Below are positions 1 through 8,276 of a stretch of DNA of 35,725 nucleotides, in pieces. The translations under genes and the position numbers were made by a program. The DNA lies in NCBI GenBank assembly GCA_026413865.1, contig JAOAKB010000006.1:1-35725 (forward strand). Direction: 5' to 3'. Numbering within the stretch: position 1 is the first letter of the stretch; each line of letters starts with the position of its first letter. The notes under the pieces were generated by a model, which did not search any database, had not been told where the DNA came from, and saw only the letters and a program-made list of their open reading frames with translations. The stretch is from Nitrososphaeria archaeon (GTDB lineage Archaea; Thermoproteota; Nitrososphaeria; JACIWG01).

Positions 1-681
1 CTTGAATCCTTCCTCAAGCCTTTTTTTCGCATCTTCTGAACCTGATGTCATTATTCCAGCAACCTTTCCAGTCTCTTCACATGCTTTAACAACCCTCTTT
101 AATGCTTCAATGAATTTTGGATGATTAAACTGTCTGAATACGCCTAGTGATGCTGAAAGGTCGTTTGGTCCAATAAATGCTACATCTATTCCATCAACTG
201 AAAGTATTTCTGTTAGATTGTCTAAAGCCTTTTGAGTTTCAACCTGTATTGCTATCACAAGTTTTTCCTTCTCAAACTTGTTATAATATTCTAGTATATC
301 TTTTGCACCATACCTTATACATCTTCTTGGCCCGGTTCCCCTTATTCCTACTGGAGGATACTGGCATGCTTCAACAACCTTTTTTGCCTCCTCTTTACTG
401 TTTACCCATGGTACAAGTATTCCATCAAATCCTAGGTCTAAAACCCTTTTTATTGTAACAAAATCGTTCCATGGGACTCTAACAAGTGGTGTTATTTCTG
501 ACCCATTTAAGCCTGGAAGCATTATTTCTAGAGTTTGTATGTCTAATGGTGAATGCTCCATATCAAACATTAACCAATCAAATGGTACGGTTGAAGCAAT
601 TTCAACAATTTCTGGATGTGCTATTGTTATCCATGTTCCAAAATTAGGCTTTTTCTCTTTCAATTTAGACTTTAAACTCAT
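1..681 (-). CDS. HpcH/HpaI-family aldolase, C-terminus beyond window
   Basis: I translated this gene from the minus strand: ATG at 681-679 opens 227 codons that run off the left edge without a stop. The family comprises divalent-metal class II aldolases that cleave or form 2-keto-3-deoxy or 4-hydroxy-2-oxo acids from pyruvate and an aldehyde. Visible family features are an early GTW segment, FDMEHSPLD near residue 40 (acidic/His active-site strand), a PLVRVPW strand, GFDGILVPWV, the GIRGTGPRR loop, an IQVET strand carrying the metal-binding Glu, and FIGPNDLSASLG. About 25-35 C-terminal residues should lie outside the window. It is divergent from the cation-transport operon, and a perfect 12-bp palindrome lies just upstream of the ATG. 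The exact substrate cannot be read from sequence; citrate lyase beta-like enzymes are the nearest alternative, but the motifs fit HpcH/HpaI better. Confidence 0.88.
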   Translation of the reverse strand, partial: MSLKSKLKEKKPNFGTWITIAHPEIVEIASTVPFDWLMFDMEHSPLDIQTLEIMLPGLNGSEITPLVRVPWNDFVTIKRVLDLGFDGILVPWVNSKEEAKKVVEACQYPPVGIRGTGPRRCIRYGAKDILEYYNKFEKEKLVIAIQVETQKALDNLTEILSVDGIDVAFIGPNDLSASLGVFRQFNHPKFIEALKRVVKACEETGKVAGIMTSGSEDAKKRLEEGFK

Positions 682-687
682 TTACCA

Positions 688-699
688 TCACTATAGTGA
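688..699. promoter_or_regulatory. 12-bp perfect palindrome upstream of the aldolase gene
   Basis: The sequence TCACTATAGTGA is a perfect inverted repeat ending 6 bases before the aldolase ATG on the minus strand, in the 105-bp divergent intergenic region. It could be an operator, or it could contribute a GTGATGG ribosome-binding element to the aldolase. Function is inference only. Confidence 0.3.
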
Positions 700-740
700 C
701 AAAATTGTTTTTCTTAACCTTTTCTCTGAAGCCTTTTTTA

Positions 741-777
741 ATAAATTTAAATATTACTTGACTTTTTGTTTAGGTGG
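741..777 (+). promoter_or_regulatory. TATA-like element and Shine-Dalgarno of the PhoU/RCK operon
   Basis: An AT-rich TATA-like stretch (TTTAAATA, about 746-753) precedes AGGTGG at 772-777. The latter lies 9 bases before the ATG at 787, which decides the start of the first PhoU/RCK_C gene over the in-frame TTG at 766: that TTG is upstream of the Shine-Dalgarno site. Confidence 0.5.
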
Positions 778-786
778 CGTCATTAT

Positions 787-1413
787 ATGAATGAGGGTAT
801 GCGATATAGGCCTGTTTCTGTTAGAGAAATTTTGAAGGAAATGCATGATACGACAACTTTGATGGTTGACCTTGCATATTCTTCTATAATTTTTAATGAT
901 AAGGATTTGGCTGAAGAAGTTATTGAACTTGATGATAAAATTAAGGAACTTAAAACGGCATTACTTATGCATACTGCTATAGTGATAAAGGATCCAGAAG
1001 ATGCTGAAGCACTTTCTGGTGTTCTACAGATGGGTGCAGTGTCAGATTTTATATCACATGCTGCAAGAAATATTTCAAATATAGTGTTGCTTGGGCTTGG
1101 TGTTCCTCCAGAAATATTAGGTGCCTTTGCTAGAACTCAGGAAAGGTTTGTTAGGGTAAAGGTTTCCCAAAATTCGATTCTTGTAAAGAAAAGTGTTGGT
1201 GAGCTTTCGCTTGAAACTAGTATTGGTGTAAAGATTATTGCTGTAAGACGTGGTCGAGAAATATTTACTAACCCTGAAAATACTTTCATTTTACAGGATG
1301 GGGATGTCCTTATTGCAAGGGGTAGCGATGTTGGTGTTATTGAATTTGATAAGCTCGCTAAGGGTGAACTGAAATCTATTCCTGAACCTTCGCTTTCTCT
1401 AGAAGAGTGGTGA
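787..1413 (+). CDS. PhoU / RCK_C (TrkA-C) domain regulator of cation transport, copy 1
   Basis: This 208-residue soluble protein has an N-terminal all-helical PhoU-like half (roughly residues 5-115) and a C-terminal RCK_C/TrkA_C half (roughly 120-195). The RCK_C half has the typical strand pattern ending in KIIAVRRG and DGDVLIARG. RCK_C domains bind small ligands or nucleotides and gate cation transporters. The family combining PhoU and TrkA_C is found in many archaea beside an SLC41-like permease, as here. The start at 787 is chosen from the AGGTGG site; an upstream TTG would add seven residues. The stop overlaps the possible GTG starts of the next gene, so the three genes are probably one transcript. 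The protein is clearly paralogous to its neighbour, sharing MVDLAYS at the start of the PhoU half and the VRRG segment. The ion involved is not proven. Confidence 0.85.
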   Translation: MNEGMRYRPVSVREILKEMHDTTTLMVDLAYSSIIFNDKDLAEEVIELDDKIKELKTALLMHTAIVIKDPEDAEALSGVLQMGAVSDFISHAARNISNIVLLGLGVPPEILGAFARTQERFVRVKVSQNSILVKKSVGELSLETSIGVKIIAVRRGREIFTNPENTFILQDGDVLIARGSDVGVIEFDKLAKGELKSIPEPSLSLEEW

Positions 1414-1415
1414 GT

Positions 1416-1991
1416 ATGGAAGAAGATAATCTTGCAAGTATATTGGCTCAGTTAAAGGATCTTTCAGAAATGATGGTTGACCTTGCATATTCTGCATTCA
1501 TATGTGGTAGTGAAGAGATTGCAGAGCATGTTTTAAAGATGGAGGATATTGTTGACACACTCCATATAGAATTTGAGCTTGGAATGATGAAGGTTAAGGA
1601 TAAATGGAAGCCTGAAGAAGTTTTAGGCTCTATTAGATTGGCCATGGCTGCTGAAGAACTAGCTGACGCCGCTACGAGGACTGCATTGCTTGTTAAAAAG
1701 GGTGTGAGAGCTCATCCAATAGTCCATATTGCTTTTCAGGAGGCGGATGAGACTATAGCTCAAGCAATTATTTGTGAAGATTCTATCTTATGTGGTAAGT
1801 CTATTGGTGAGCTTGGTCTCGAAGACGACCTTGGTATAAAGATTGTTGCTGTAAGACGTGGTGGGAAATGGTTCTATAATCCTTCAGACTTGTTCCAACT
1901 TTTATGTGGTGATACTGTAATTTTCAGAGGGTATGTCGAGGGTGCATCAAAATTTTTAAAGATAGCTTCACACGAACGTGAGGAAGAGTAG
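1416..1991 (+). CDS. PhoU / RCK_C (TrkA-C) domain regulator of cation transport, copy 2
   Basis: This second, tandem PhoU-RCK_C protein has about 191 residues. PhoU-like helices occupy roughly residues 5-110; the RCK_C domain from about 115 contains KIVAVRRGG and a GDTVIFRG strand. It is an ancient duplicate of the preceding gene: the architecture is the same, but identity is moderate and concentrated around MVDLAYS and VAVRRG. Two GTG codons in frame at 1407 and 1410 are alternative starts; I prefer the ATG at 1416, just past the stop of copy 1. The stop codon directly abuts the TTG start of the permease, a layout that implies translational coupling. Two different regulators suggest a hetero-oligomeric gating ring on the two-domain permease, which is inference. 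Confidence 0.83.
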   Translation: MEEDNLASILAQLKDLSEMMVDLAYSAFICGSEEIAEHVLKMEDIVDTLHIEFELGMMKVKDKWKPEEVLGSIRLAMAAEELADAATRTALLVKKGVRAHPIVHIAFQEADETIAQAIICEDSILCGKSIGELGLEDDLGIKIVAVRRGGKWFYNPSDLFQLLCGDTVIFRGYVEGASKFLKIASHEREEE

Positions 1992-3203
1992 TTGTGGTAT
2001 GGGCTGGTCTTTTTGCCTACTTTTTTTAAAACAAGCATTTTCAGGCAGTCTCTTACTGCATTATTCTTTGACCTAGGTGGTCTTCTTTCTGGTTCTGTTG
2101 CAGCATATTATTATCCAATGTTCGGTAATCTTGTATGGATTCTATTACTCTTTACTCCTCTTCTAACAGTAAGGGGAAATATTGGAGGCATATTTTCTGG
2201 TAAGCTTGGTACAATGCTTCATCTTGGTTTAGCTAAACCAAGCCTTTTTAAAAACACTCCTGAATTCTATTCTCTGATTAAAGCCATTTTCTCGTTAACC
2301 TTCTTTGACACTCTAGCTATTGGTGCCATATCGTTTACATTAAATTATGCATTTGGCCTTATTTCATTAGAGCATTTGCCATACTTTTTATTGATTCCTC
2401 CATTCACATGCATGTTAGCCATATTGATTTCTATTCCGGCTGCATCTATTGTAGGAATTGAAGTGTTTAAGCGTGGTCTGGATCCGGACATTTTCATTTA
2501 CCCATTTATGTCAACTTTTGACGATATACTCATTACATTTTGTTATTTTACTATCGTAGGTTTTATAATATATTTTGATAATCTATTCATAATGTTTCTT
2601 ATTTTAGCTCTTGTAATGATATACTTTTCTGTCATAGTGTTTAAAAATAGGCGGGACAATGTTTTTAGGAGAACTATTTTGGAAGGCGCTCCAACCGTTG
2701 TATTGGCTAGTCTCTTCGGAGTTTTTGGTGGAATGGGTCTTGGCAGTCTCAAGAAGAAGATTGAAGATATGCCTTCCATATTAATAATTTATCCTGCGCT
2801 AATTGATGCTTTAGGTGATATTGGCTCGATACTTGGTTCTATGGAGACTACAAAACTTGCTCTAGGCTATACTACATCTTTAGTTAAGACATTTAAGGAG
2901 ACATTTGCTGACCTTGTTTCAGTCGAATCTGCGGCTGCAGTTATACACGTAATATTTGCTACTATAGGCTTTACAATAAGTGGGTTAGGGAGCTTCTCTT
3001 TTCTCCTTTACCTAATTTCTATCACTCTCTTCTCTAACATAATCAGTTTTCTCTTTATCTCAATCTTCTCTTTGACTGTTGCGACTCAAACCTTCAAGTA
3101 TGGGTTGGATCCAGACAATTTTGTAATACCATTGGTCGCATCTGTCTCGGATGTTGCTGCAACACTATCATTAGTAGTTTCAATAAGCATTTTCTATATA
3201 TAG
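1992..3203 (+). CDS. SLC41/MgtE-type divalent cation permease with two fused transport domains
   Basis: This 403-residue protein has around ten hydrophobic segments and no soluble N-terminal CBS/MgtE_N region. It contains two homologous MgtE-type halves. The motif GLDPD followed by an aromatic residue and a Pro occurs near residue 163 and again near residue 375, each time followed by an acidic DD or SD pair. Bacterial MgtE has one such transmembrane domain per chain and dimerises; this chain carries both, as eukaryotic SLC41 proteins do. Mg2+ is the expected substrate, though other divalent cations are possible. The start is TTG immediately after the preceding stop, with purine-rich GAGGAAG just upstream. 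The neighbouring PhoU/RCK_C proteins probably replace the missing N and CBS regulatory domains. It converges on the antiporter gene with a 5-bp gap. Confidence 0.87.
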   Translation: MWYGLVFLPTFFKTSIFRQSLTALFFDLGGLLSGSVAAYYYPMFGNLVWILLLFTPLLTVRGNIGGIFSGKLGTMLHLGLAKPSLFKNTPEFYSLIKAIFSLTFFDTLAIGAISFTLNYAFGLISLEHLPYFLLIPPFTCMLAILISIPAASIVGIEVFKRGLDPDIFIYPFMSTFDDILITFCYFTIVGFIIYFDNLFIMFLILALVMIYFSVIVFKNRRDNVFRRTILEGAPTVVLASLFGVFGGMGLGSLKKKIEDMPSILIIYPALIDALGDIGSILGSMETTKLALGYTTSLVKTFKETFADLVSVESAAAVIHVIFATIGFTISGLGSFSFLLYLISITLFSNIISFLFISIFSLTVATQTFKYGLDPDNFVIPLVASVSDVAATLSLVVSISIFYI

Positions 3204-3208
3204 TAAAT

Positions 3209-4369
3209 TTAATCGATCTTTTTGCTCATTATCGTAAAGATTGGTAATATTACAAATATTGTTGCCACCACTACTGCTGTGGTAATAGAAAGGAAAGTGT
3301 TGTCCAAAATCCCTTCAATAAAGGCTTCTCTTGCTATAATTAATGACATTTCAGCTCTTATACTTAAACCTAAGGCCATTATGGCTAATTTTTTTCCATT
3401 TAACTTTGCTATTTTACCTCCTATAATTCCTCCTAAAAATCTAAATGTTATTGCTAAAAATAATATTGTTATTATCCTAAGGCCTTCCTCTGCTATTGTG
3501 TATGGATTCACGCTTAATCCTATGCTTGTAAAAAATATTGTTGAAAATAGTTCTTTCATCATAAAAAGTCTGTAGCCTATCTTTTCTCCAATCTTTTTGT
3601 ATGGTATTATTGCGCCCATTATAAATGCTCCTGTTATTGCTGCTAGTCCAAAGTTTGATGCTATGAAGGCAAGTATTAGCCCGAAACCGAATAGGATTGC
3701 GAAAAAGATTTCGTCTGAAAATATTCTGCTTGCTCGATAAATTATTTTTGGCAAAATTTTTCCTCCTATATAGATTGATGCTAGCACAAAGAATGTTGAA
3801 AGTAAAACTATTCTAGCTACTTCAATAAAGTTTGCTGTTCCAGAAACAGCTATTCCAAGTACTATTGTTAGGATAAGTACTCCTTCAACATCATCTATAA
3901 TGCATGCTGTTAATAGTGTTGACCCTGCTCTTGTATGCACTCTATCGTTTACTGTAAGAGTGTGCGCTATAACGCTTGTTCCACTTGGTGCAATAATTGC
4001 TCCTAAAAGAAGTGACTGGACTGGATTAAGGCCAAAATATACTCCTAAAAAATATCCTATAATAATTGACATTATTACTCCAACTGTTGTTAAAAGAAAT
4101 GCGGCTTTCCCAGCCTTCCAGAAGGCTTCAACATCAAATTCTAGTCCTGTTGTAAAAAGTATTAGAATTGAACCTATTAATGCAAGTGTGTTAACCAAAT
4201 TTAAGTCTGTTACAAGTCCTATTCCTCCTGGTCCCCCTAAAAATAGTCCGACAAATATTGCCCCGATTAGGCCCGGCAGTTTAATTTTCTTAAATATTTC
4301 AGACGCTAGTGACGCTACTATTATAATTAAACCAAGCTCATATAATAGTGTTAATGTTGTCTGTGCCAT
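3209..4369 (-). CDS. Cation:proton antiporter, CPA2 (Kef/NapA) family
   Basis: This integral membrane protein of 386 residues has about twelve hydrophobic segments. Family marks include FTTGLEF (residues 72-79, the usual F-x-x-GLE motif), the APSGTSVIAHTL unwound-helix segment near 127-138, and the adjacent acidic pair D159-D160 in the ion-binding helix. A DD pair is typical of electrogenic Na+/H+ exchangers such as NapA, so Na+ export is more likely than K+ efflux. There is no cytosolic TrkA_N/RCK domain attached, unlike Kef channels, and the length is near the minimal transport domain. The nearby PhoU/RCK_C proteins could act on it, but it is on the opposite strand and in its own transcript. 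Upstream, the 102-bp gap to the peptidase gene is a divergent promoter region. Confidence 0.88.
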   Translation of the reverse strand: MAQTTLTLLYELGLIIIVASLASEIFKKIKLPGLIGAIFVGLFLGGPGGIGLVTDLNLVNTLALIGSILILFTTGLEFDVEAFWKAGKAAFLLTTVGVIMSIIIGYFLGVYFGLNPVQSLLLGAIIAPSGTSVIAHTLTVNDRVHTRAGSTLLTACIIDDVEGVLILTIVLGIAVSGTANFIEVARIVLLSTFFVLASIYIGGKILPKIIYRASRIFSDEIFFAILFGFGLILAFIASNFGLAAITGAFIMGAIIPYKKIGEKIGYRLFMMKELFSTIFFTSIGLSVNPYTIAEEGLRIITILFLAITFRFLGGIIGGKIAKLNGKKLAIMALGLSIRAEMSLIIAREAFIEGILDNTFLSITTAVVVATIFVILPIFTIMSKKID

Positions 4370-4439
4370 TCAAATTTTCTCCAATTTTAACCTTGTAGAA
4401 TACAGATATATATTTTAAAATTTTTTGAAAATGTTCAAG

Positions 4440-4446
4440 TTTATAA
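4440..4446 (+). promoter_or_regulatory. TATA box for a leaderless isoaspartyl peptidase gene
   Basis: TTTATAA is centred about 29 bases before the ATG at 4472. This places the expected transcription start at the ATG itself. No Shine-Dalgarno is visible, so the message is probably leaderless. Confidence 0.55.
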
Positions 4447-4471
4447 CCCATACTTTATACCTCTTATCCTC

Positions 4472-5395
4472 ATGTGGTGTATTGTAGTTCATGGTGGTGC
4501 TGGTTTATGGTCTGAAAAGGAAAAATTTCCTACTATAAAGAACACAATTTTGAAAAGTTTGGAAGCTGGTGCATTCATACTAAGTGCTGGCGGTTCTGCT
4601 CTGGATGCAGTCGTAGATTCTGTCATGGTTCTTGAAGACAGTGGTGTATTAAATGCTGGTGTTGGAGCCTATCCTAATCTTGTTGGTGAAATTGAAATGG
4701 ATGCTGGTGTTATGGATGGCAAAAGTTTGAAAGCTGGTGCTGTTGCAAGTGTTAGGAATGTTAAAAATCCTGTTCTCGCTGCAAAACTTGTTTTAGAAAG
4801 GACTGACCATGTTCTTTTGGTTGGGGAATGGGCTTCAAAATTTGCTCTTTTTATGGGTTTACCTTCATTGAATTTTGATAGAAATGCTAACTTATTAAGA
4901 TATAGGGATTTAGTTAAAAAATTTGAGGAAGGAAATACAAGATACAAATCTAACCTCACACTATATAAGCAGTATCCTGAACTTTTTCATGAAACTGTTG
5001 GTGCCGTAGCCTTAGACTGTGAAGGGAATCTTGCTTCAGCCACGTCGACTGGAGGTTTGGCTTTAAAGCTTCCTGGTAGGGTTGGCGATTCACCAATAAT
5101 AGGTGCCGGAACATATGCTGACAGAAACATTGCAGTTTCTACAACTGGTATTGGTGAATACATCATACTTTTGGGAGTTGGTATACGTGCTTCACAGTAT
5201 GCTGAAAACGGTTTGTCCGCGAAAGATGCTGCTGAGAATATTATTCAACTTTTGACTTCGCGTTTTGGGAAAAATAGTGGTGGCTTAATTGCTTTGGACA
5301 AGAATGGTGTAATTGGCATATCATATAATACTCCTGGAATGGCGAGAGGATACTATTCCTCCCGGATGAGTGAACCTTATGCTGAGGTTCCATAG
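4472..5395 (+). CDS. Isoaspartyl peptidase / plant-type L-asparaginase (Ntn hydrolase)
   Basis: This 307-residue precursor belongs to the type 2 (plant-type) asparaginases, which cleave isoaspartyl dipeptides and L-asparagine after self-cleavage into two subunits. Visible marks are VVHGGAG at the N-terminus, the GSALDAV helix, NAGVG, MDAGVMDG and the cleavage/nucleophile segment HETVGAVALD with Thr175. The ATSTGG and GAGTYAD loops that hold substrate follow. The residue before the nucleophile is Glu, whereas Gly or Asp is usual in this superfamily. Autoprocessing should be tested, but the rest of the site is intact. TATA spacing indicates a leaderless ATG. Repair or recycling of isoaspartyl damage fits a hot habitat. 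The dph6 gene follows after 61 bp with its own TATA-like element. Confidence 0.9.
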   Translation: MWCIVVHGGAGLWSEKEKFPTIKNTILKSLEAGAFILSAGGSALDAVVDSVMVLEDSGVLNAGVGAYPNLVGEIEMDAGVMDGKSLKAGAVASVRNVKNPVLAAKLVLERTDHVLLVGEWASKFALFMGLPSLNFDRNANLLRYRDLVKKFEEGNTRYKSNLTLYKQYPELFHETVGAVALDCEGNLASATSTGGLALKLPGRVGDSPIIGAGTYADRNIAVSTTGIGEYIILLGVGIRASQYAENGLSAKDAAENIIQLLTSRFGKNSGGLIALDKNGVIGISYNTPGMARGYYSSRMSEPYAEVP

Positions 5396-5456
5396 TCTTA
5401 TAATATGATTTTTGTACCAGAAATTTTTAATAATGTTCTAAATATGATCTTATATT

Positions 5457-6140
5457 GTGAAAGTTACTGTTTTATTTTCTGGTGGTAAGGATTCTTGTCT
5501 TGCACTACAGAAGACTATGTCATCCTATGAAATTGCATGTTTGGTTACCGTTTTTTCTGAAAATAGGGAAAGTTATATGTTTCATGTGCCAAATATTGAA
5601 TTAACGCCTTTGCAGGCTAAAGCTCTTAATCTTCCACTCGTGACATGGGGTACGAAAGGTATTAAGGAGGAAGAGGTTGAAGACCTTAAGAATGCACTGT
5701 CATTTTGCAAGAAAGAATATGGTGTGGAAGGTGTTGTTTCAGGAGCTATACGTTCGAGCTATCAGTTGAATCGTGTTAAGAAGGTTTGCAGTGAGCTTGG
5801 TCTCCTATCCATTAACCCTCTATGGTTAAGGGATGAAGTTGAAATATTGAATGAGGTTTTAGAAAACAGTTACCATGTTATTATATCGGCTGTGTTCGCG
5901 TATCCTCTTGGAAAGGAACTTTTGGGTAAAAGGCTTGATAAAGAGCTTGTTAGTCTTCTTGAAGGGTTTAGGAGAAAATATGGTTTAAATCCCGCTGGAG
6001 AAGGGGGTGAAATCGAGACTACGGTTCTTGATACACCTTTTTTCTCTAAAAGGATTGAAATAATAGATTTTGAGATAGATTACAGAAACTATTCTGGTGT
6101 ATTTAAGATAAAGAGTGCAAGGCTTGTAGATAAAAATTAA
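5457..6140 (+). CDS. dph6: Diphthine--ammonia ligase (ATP-PPase family)
   Basis: The product is an ATP-dependent amidase that completes diphthamide on elongation factor 2. The 227-residue protein has the PP-loop SGGKDS at residues 8-13, a Rossmann-like ATP-pyrophosphatase domain, the segment VSGAIRSSYQ, and the family signature GEGGEIET at 181-188 followed by VLDTPFF. The length matches archaeal stand-alone members; eukaryotic homologues carry extra C-terminal domains. The start is GTG at 5457, with an AT-rich TATA-like element (TTTTTAATA, about 5425-5433) at leaderless distance. The gene is convergent with the glutamate synthase gene, leaving 6 bp between stop codons. I am sure of the family and fairly sure of the reaction. 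Confidence 0.9.
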   Translation: MKVTVLFSGGKDSCLALQKTMSSYEIACLVTVFSENRESYMFHVPNIELTPLQAKALNLPLVTWGTKGIKEEEVEDLKNALSFCKKEYGVEGVVSGAIRSSYQLNRVKKVCSELGLLSINPLWLRDEVEILNEVLENSYHVIISAVFAYPLGKELLGKRLDKELVSLLEGFRRKYGLNPAGEGGEIETTVLDTPFFSKRIEIIDFEIDYRNYSGVFKIKSARLVDKN

Positions 6141-6146
6141 TTTTAT

Positions 6147-8276
6147 TTATCCAGTTCCAACAAGTTTTACTCCGGTGATAGTTGAAACTTCTAAGGTTAG
6201 AGCTCTTAAATCATCTTTCTCCAAATTTTTGACATGCGTTTTTCCTGACAACTGTGTAAGCATTTTAAGTTCCTCGATGACAGTGGAAAGGTAATTTTCA
6301 ATTCTTTCTGAAGATTCGTCTATCTTTAACCTTTTTCTTAATAGTGGGTCCTGTGTTGCTATTCCCTTAGGACATTTTCCAGTACTACATAATCCACATA
6401 TCTTACATCCCATGGCAACAAGAACTGAAGTTGCCATTGCAACGGCATCAGCGCCTAATGCAATAGCTTTAGCGACATCAGCGCCACTTCTAATTCCCCC
6501 AGATATTATGAGGTTAACTTCATCTCTTAATCCTATTTCCTTTAAAGCCCTATCTGCTTCAACGAGTGCTGGTAGTGTTGGTAAGCCTGCATGCTCTAGT
6601 ATGATGTCTGGTGCAGCTCCTGTTCCACCTTGTTTTCCATCCACAACAATAATATCTGCCCCAGCCTTCGCAGCTATCTTAACATCATCATAAACTCTTC
6701 CAGCCGAATATTTTACTATTATAGGAACCTTCCAGTCCGTTATCTCTCTTAACTGTTCTATTTTCATTTTTAAATCTTCGGGTCCAACTATATCTAAGTG
6801 TCTTGCTGGGCTTACTGCATCTGTTCCAACAGGTATTCCTCTTACTGCAGCTATCTCAGCAGTAACCTTTTCACCCATCAATAGTCCACCTTGGCCTGCC
6901 TTTGCACCTTGTCCAATCTTTATTTCGATAGCGTCTGCGGTCTGAAGGTTTCTTGCATTAATTCCGAATCTTCCTGAAGCATACTGTGCTATAAGTGTTG
7001 CAGCGTTCTCTCTTTCTTCTGGAATTATTCCTCCTTCTCCCGTGTTCACTGCTATACCTAATCTTGTTGCAGCTTTTGCTATAGCAATTTTTGCCTCCCT
7101 GCTTATTGCTCCAAATGACATAGCACCAACTATTATTGGAGCCTTTAGCTTTAGAGGCTTTTCAGCATACCTTCCTCCTAAAACAACTTCTGTATCACAG
7201 GGTTCCCTATAATGGTCTATTGGTGGTCTTGATGTTTGTGCACATAATATTATTAGATCATCGAAGCTTGGAAAACTTCTCCAAGCACTTGTACCCCTAA
7301 CTACAGGTTTTCCAAGTAACGCCTTAACCTGTATTTCTCTTATAATACTATGTTTCCATAAAAGTTTATCGTCGTCTGCTATCGGATAGATTTTTATGGC
7401 CTTAACCGGGCAAAATTCAATACATGTTTCACATCCGAGACAGTCTTGGTCATTTAATGGGCTAACATAATCTTCTCTAACCTTTTTGAAGACTTCTTGA
7501 GGACATACTTTTATGCATGTGCCACAGCTTTTGCAAATGTTATGGTCCAAAACTACTTGATATCTTACCTTACTCTTAGCTATGTTCTCTTTTAGAGCCT
7601 TTTTTGGACTATAGAATGGCCTTTTGCTTTTTGGAATAATCTTCCTTATCCTCCCAAAATATTTTGGTAGTCCATTATTTTCTAATATTGTGTTAATGTG
7701 TAATGTTTCCTCTTCTGTTACTTCTTCTACTATAGCATTCTTTCCAAGACTCGGCTCAGGGCCTGTGAAAAAAATTTTTCCACCTATTATCGATTCTCCA
7801 GTATAATCTCCAGCCTTTCCAAGTATAATTATTTCTCCTCCCATCATATACAATCCACTCATAATTCCAGTATTTCCCATTACAACTAGTATCCCATTCT
7901 TCATTAACGCACCTATTCTATCACCACAGTCTTTTTTTACTATAATTTCTCCTCCATATATTCCCTGTCCAACACCATTTCCTGCATCACCTTCAATAAC
8001 TATCTTACCTTTTGTCATATTGTCTCCTGTAAACCATCCAGAGTTTCCTTCAACTCTTATTTTTGGTCCTTCAACCATAGTTGCTAGAAAGTATCCTACT
8101 GAACCCCTTATTTCTATATCAACCTCCCTAGTTAATCCTGCTGCAATGTGATGTTTGCCGTTTGGATTCTCTAAAACTATCCTTCTAAAAGAATTTGATA
8201 GCCTTTTTATTTCGACATTTAATTCTCTCAAACTATACTTTTCTGCATCTACAATTATCAATTCTTCTTCCAGCAT
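6147..8276 (-). CDS. gltB: Glutamate synthase, GXGXG - ferredoxin - FMN domain fusion
   Basis: This 709-residue synthase core makes glutamate from 2-oxoglutarate and ammonia delivered by the GATase. Domain order: residues 1-205 are the GXGXG beta-helix (many G-x-x-x-G turns); about 240-295 is a 2x[4Fe-4S] ferredoxin domain with Cys 248, 251, 254, 258 and 279, 282, 285, 289; about 320-700 is the FMN-binding TIM barrel with KQGGTGAAP (548-556). The [3Fe-4S] cysteines are C624, C630 and C635, spaced C-x5-C-x4-C as in bacterial GltB, with an extra C627. Bacterial GltB runs GATase-central-FMN-GXGXG, so here GXGXG has moved to the front. No NADPH subunit gene is nearby, so ferredoxin is the likely reductant. 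The start overlaps the GATase gene by 19 bases. Confidence 0.93.
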   Translation of the reverse strand: MLEEELIIVDAEKYSLRELNVEIKRLSNSFRRIVLENPNGKHHIAAGLTREVDIEIRGSVGYFLATMVEGPKIRVEGNSGWFTGDNMTKGKIVIEGDAGNGVGQGIYGGEIIVKKDCGDRIGALMKNGILVVMGNTGIMSGLYMMGGEIIILGKAGDYTGESIIGGKIFFTGPEPSLGKNAIVEEVTEEETLHINTILENNGLPKYFGRIRKIIPKSKRPFYSPKKALKENIAKSKVRYQVVLDHNICKSCGTCIKVCPQEVFKKVREDYVSPLNDQDCLGCETCIEFCPVKAIKIYPIADDDKLLWKHSIIREIQVKALLGKPVVRGTSAWRSFPSFDDLIILCAQTSRPPIDHYREPCDTEVVLGGRYAEKPLKLKAPIIVGAMSFGAISREAKIAIAKAATRLGIAVNTGEGGIIPEERENAATLIAQYASGRFGINARNLQTADAIEIKIGQGAKAGQGGLLMGEKVTAEIAAVRGIPVGTDAVSPARHLDIVGPEDLKMKIEQLREITDWKVPIIVKYSAGRVYDDVKIAAKAGADIIVVDGKQGGTGAAPDIILEHAGLPTLPALVEADRALKEIGLRDEVNLIISGGIRSGADVAKAIALGADAVAMATSVLVAMGCKICGLCSTGKCPKGIATQDPLLRKRLKIDESSERIENYLSTVIEELKMLTQLSGKTHVKNLEKDDLRALTLEVSTITGVKLVGTG

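Noticed and set aside
177-458. Plus-strand ORFs at 177-458 and 539-790
   Set aside because: They lie opposite the clearly coding minus-strand aldolase or its promoter and have no protein family character.
3222-4418. Plus-strand ORFs opposite the antiporter
   Set aside because: They mirror hydrophobic codons of the real minus-strand gene; low-complexity products without motifs.
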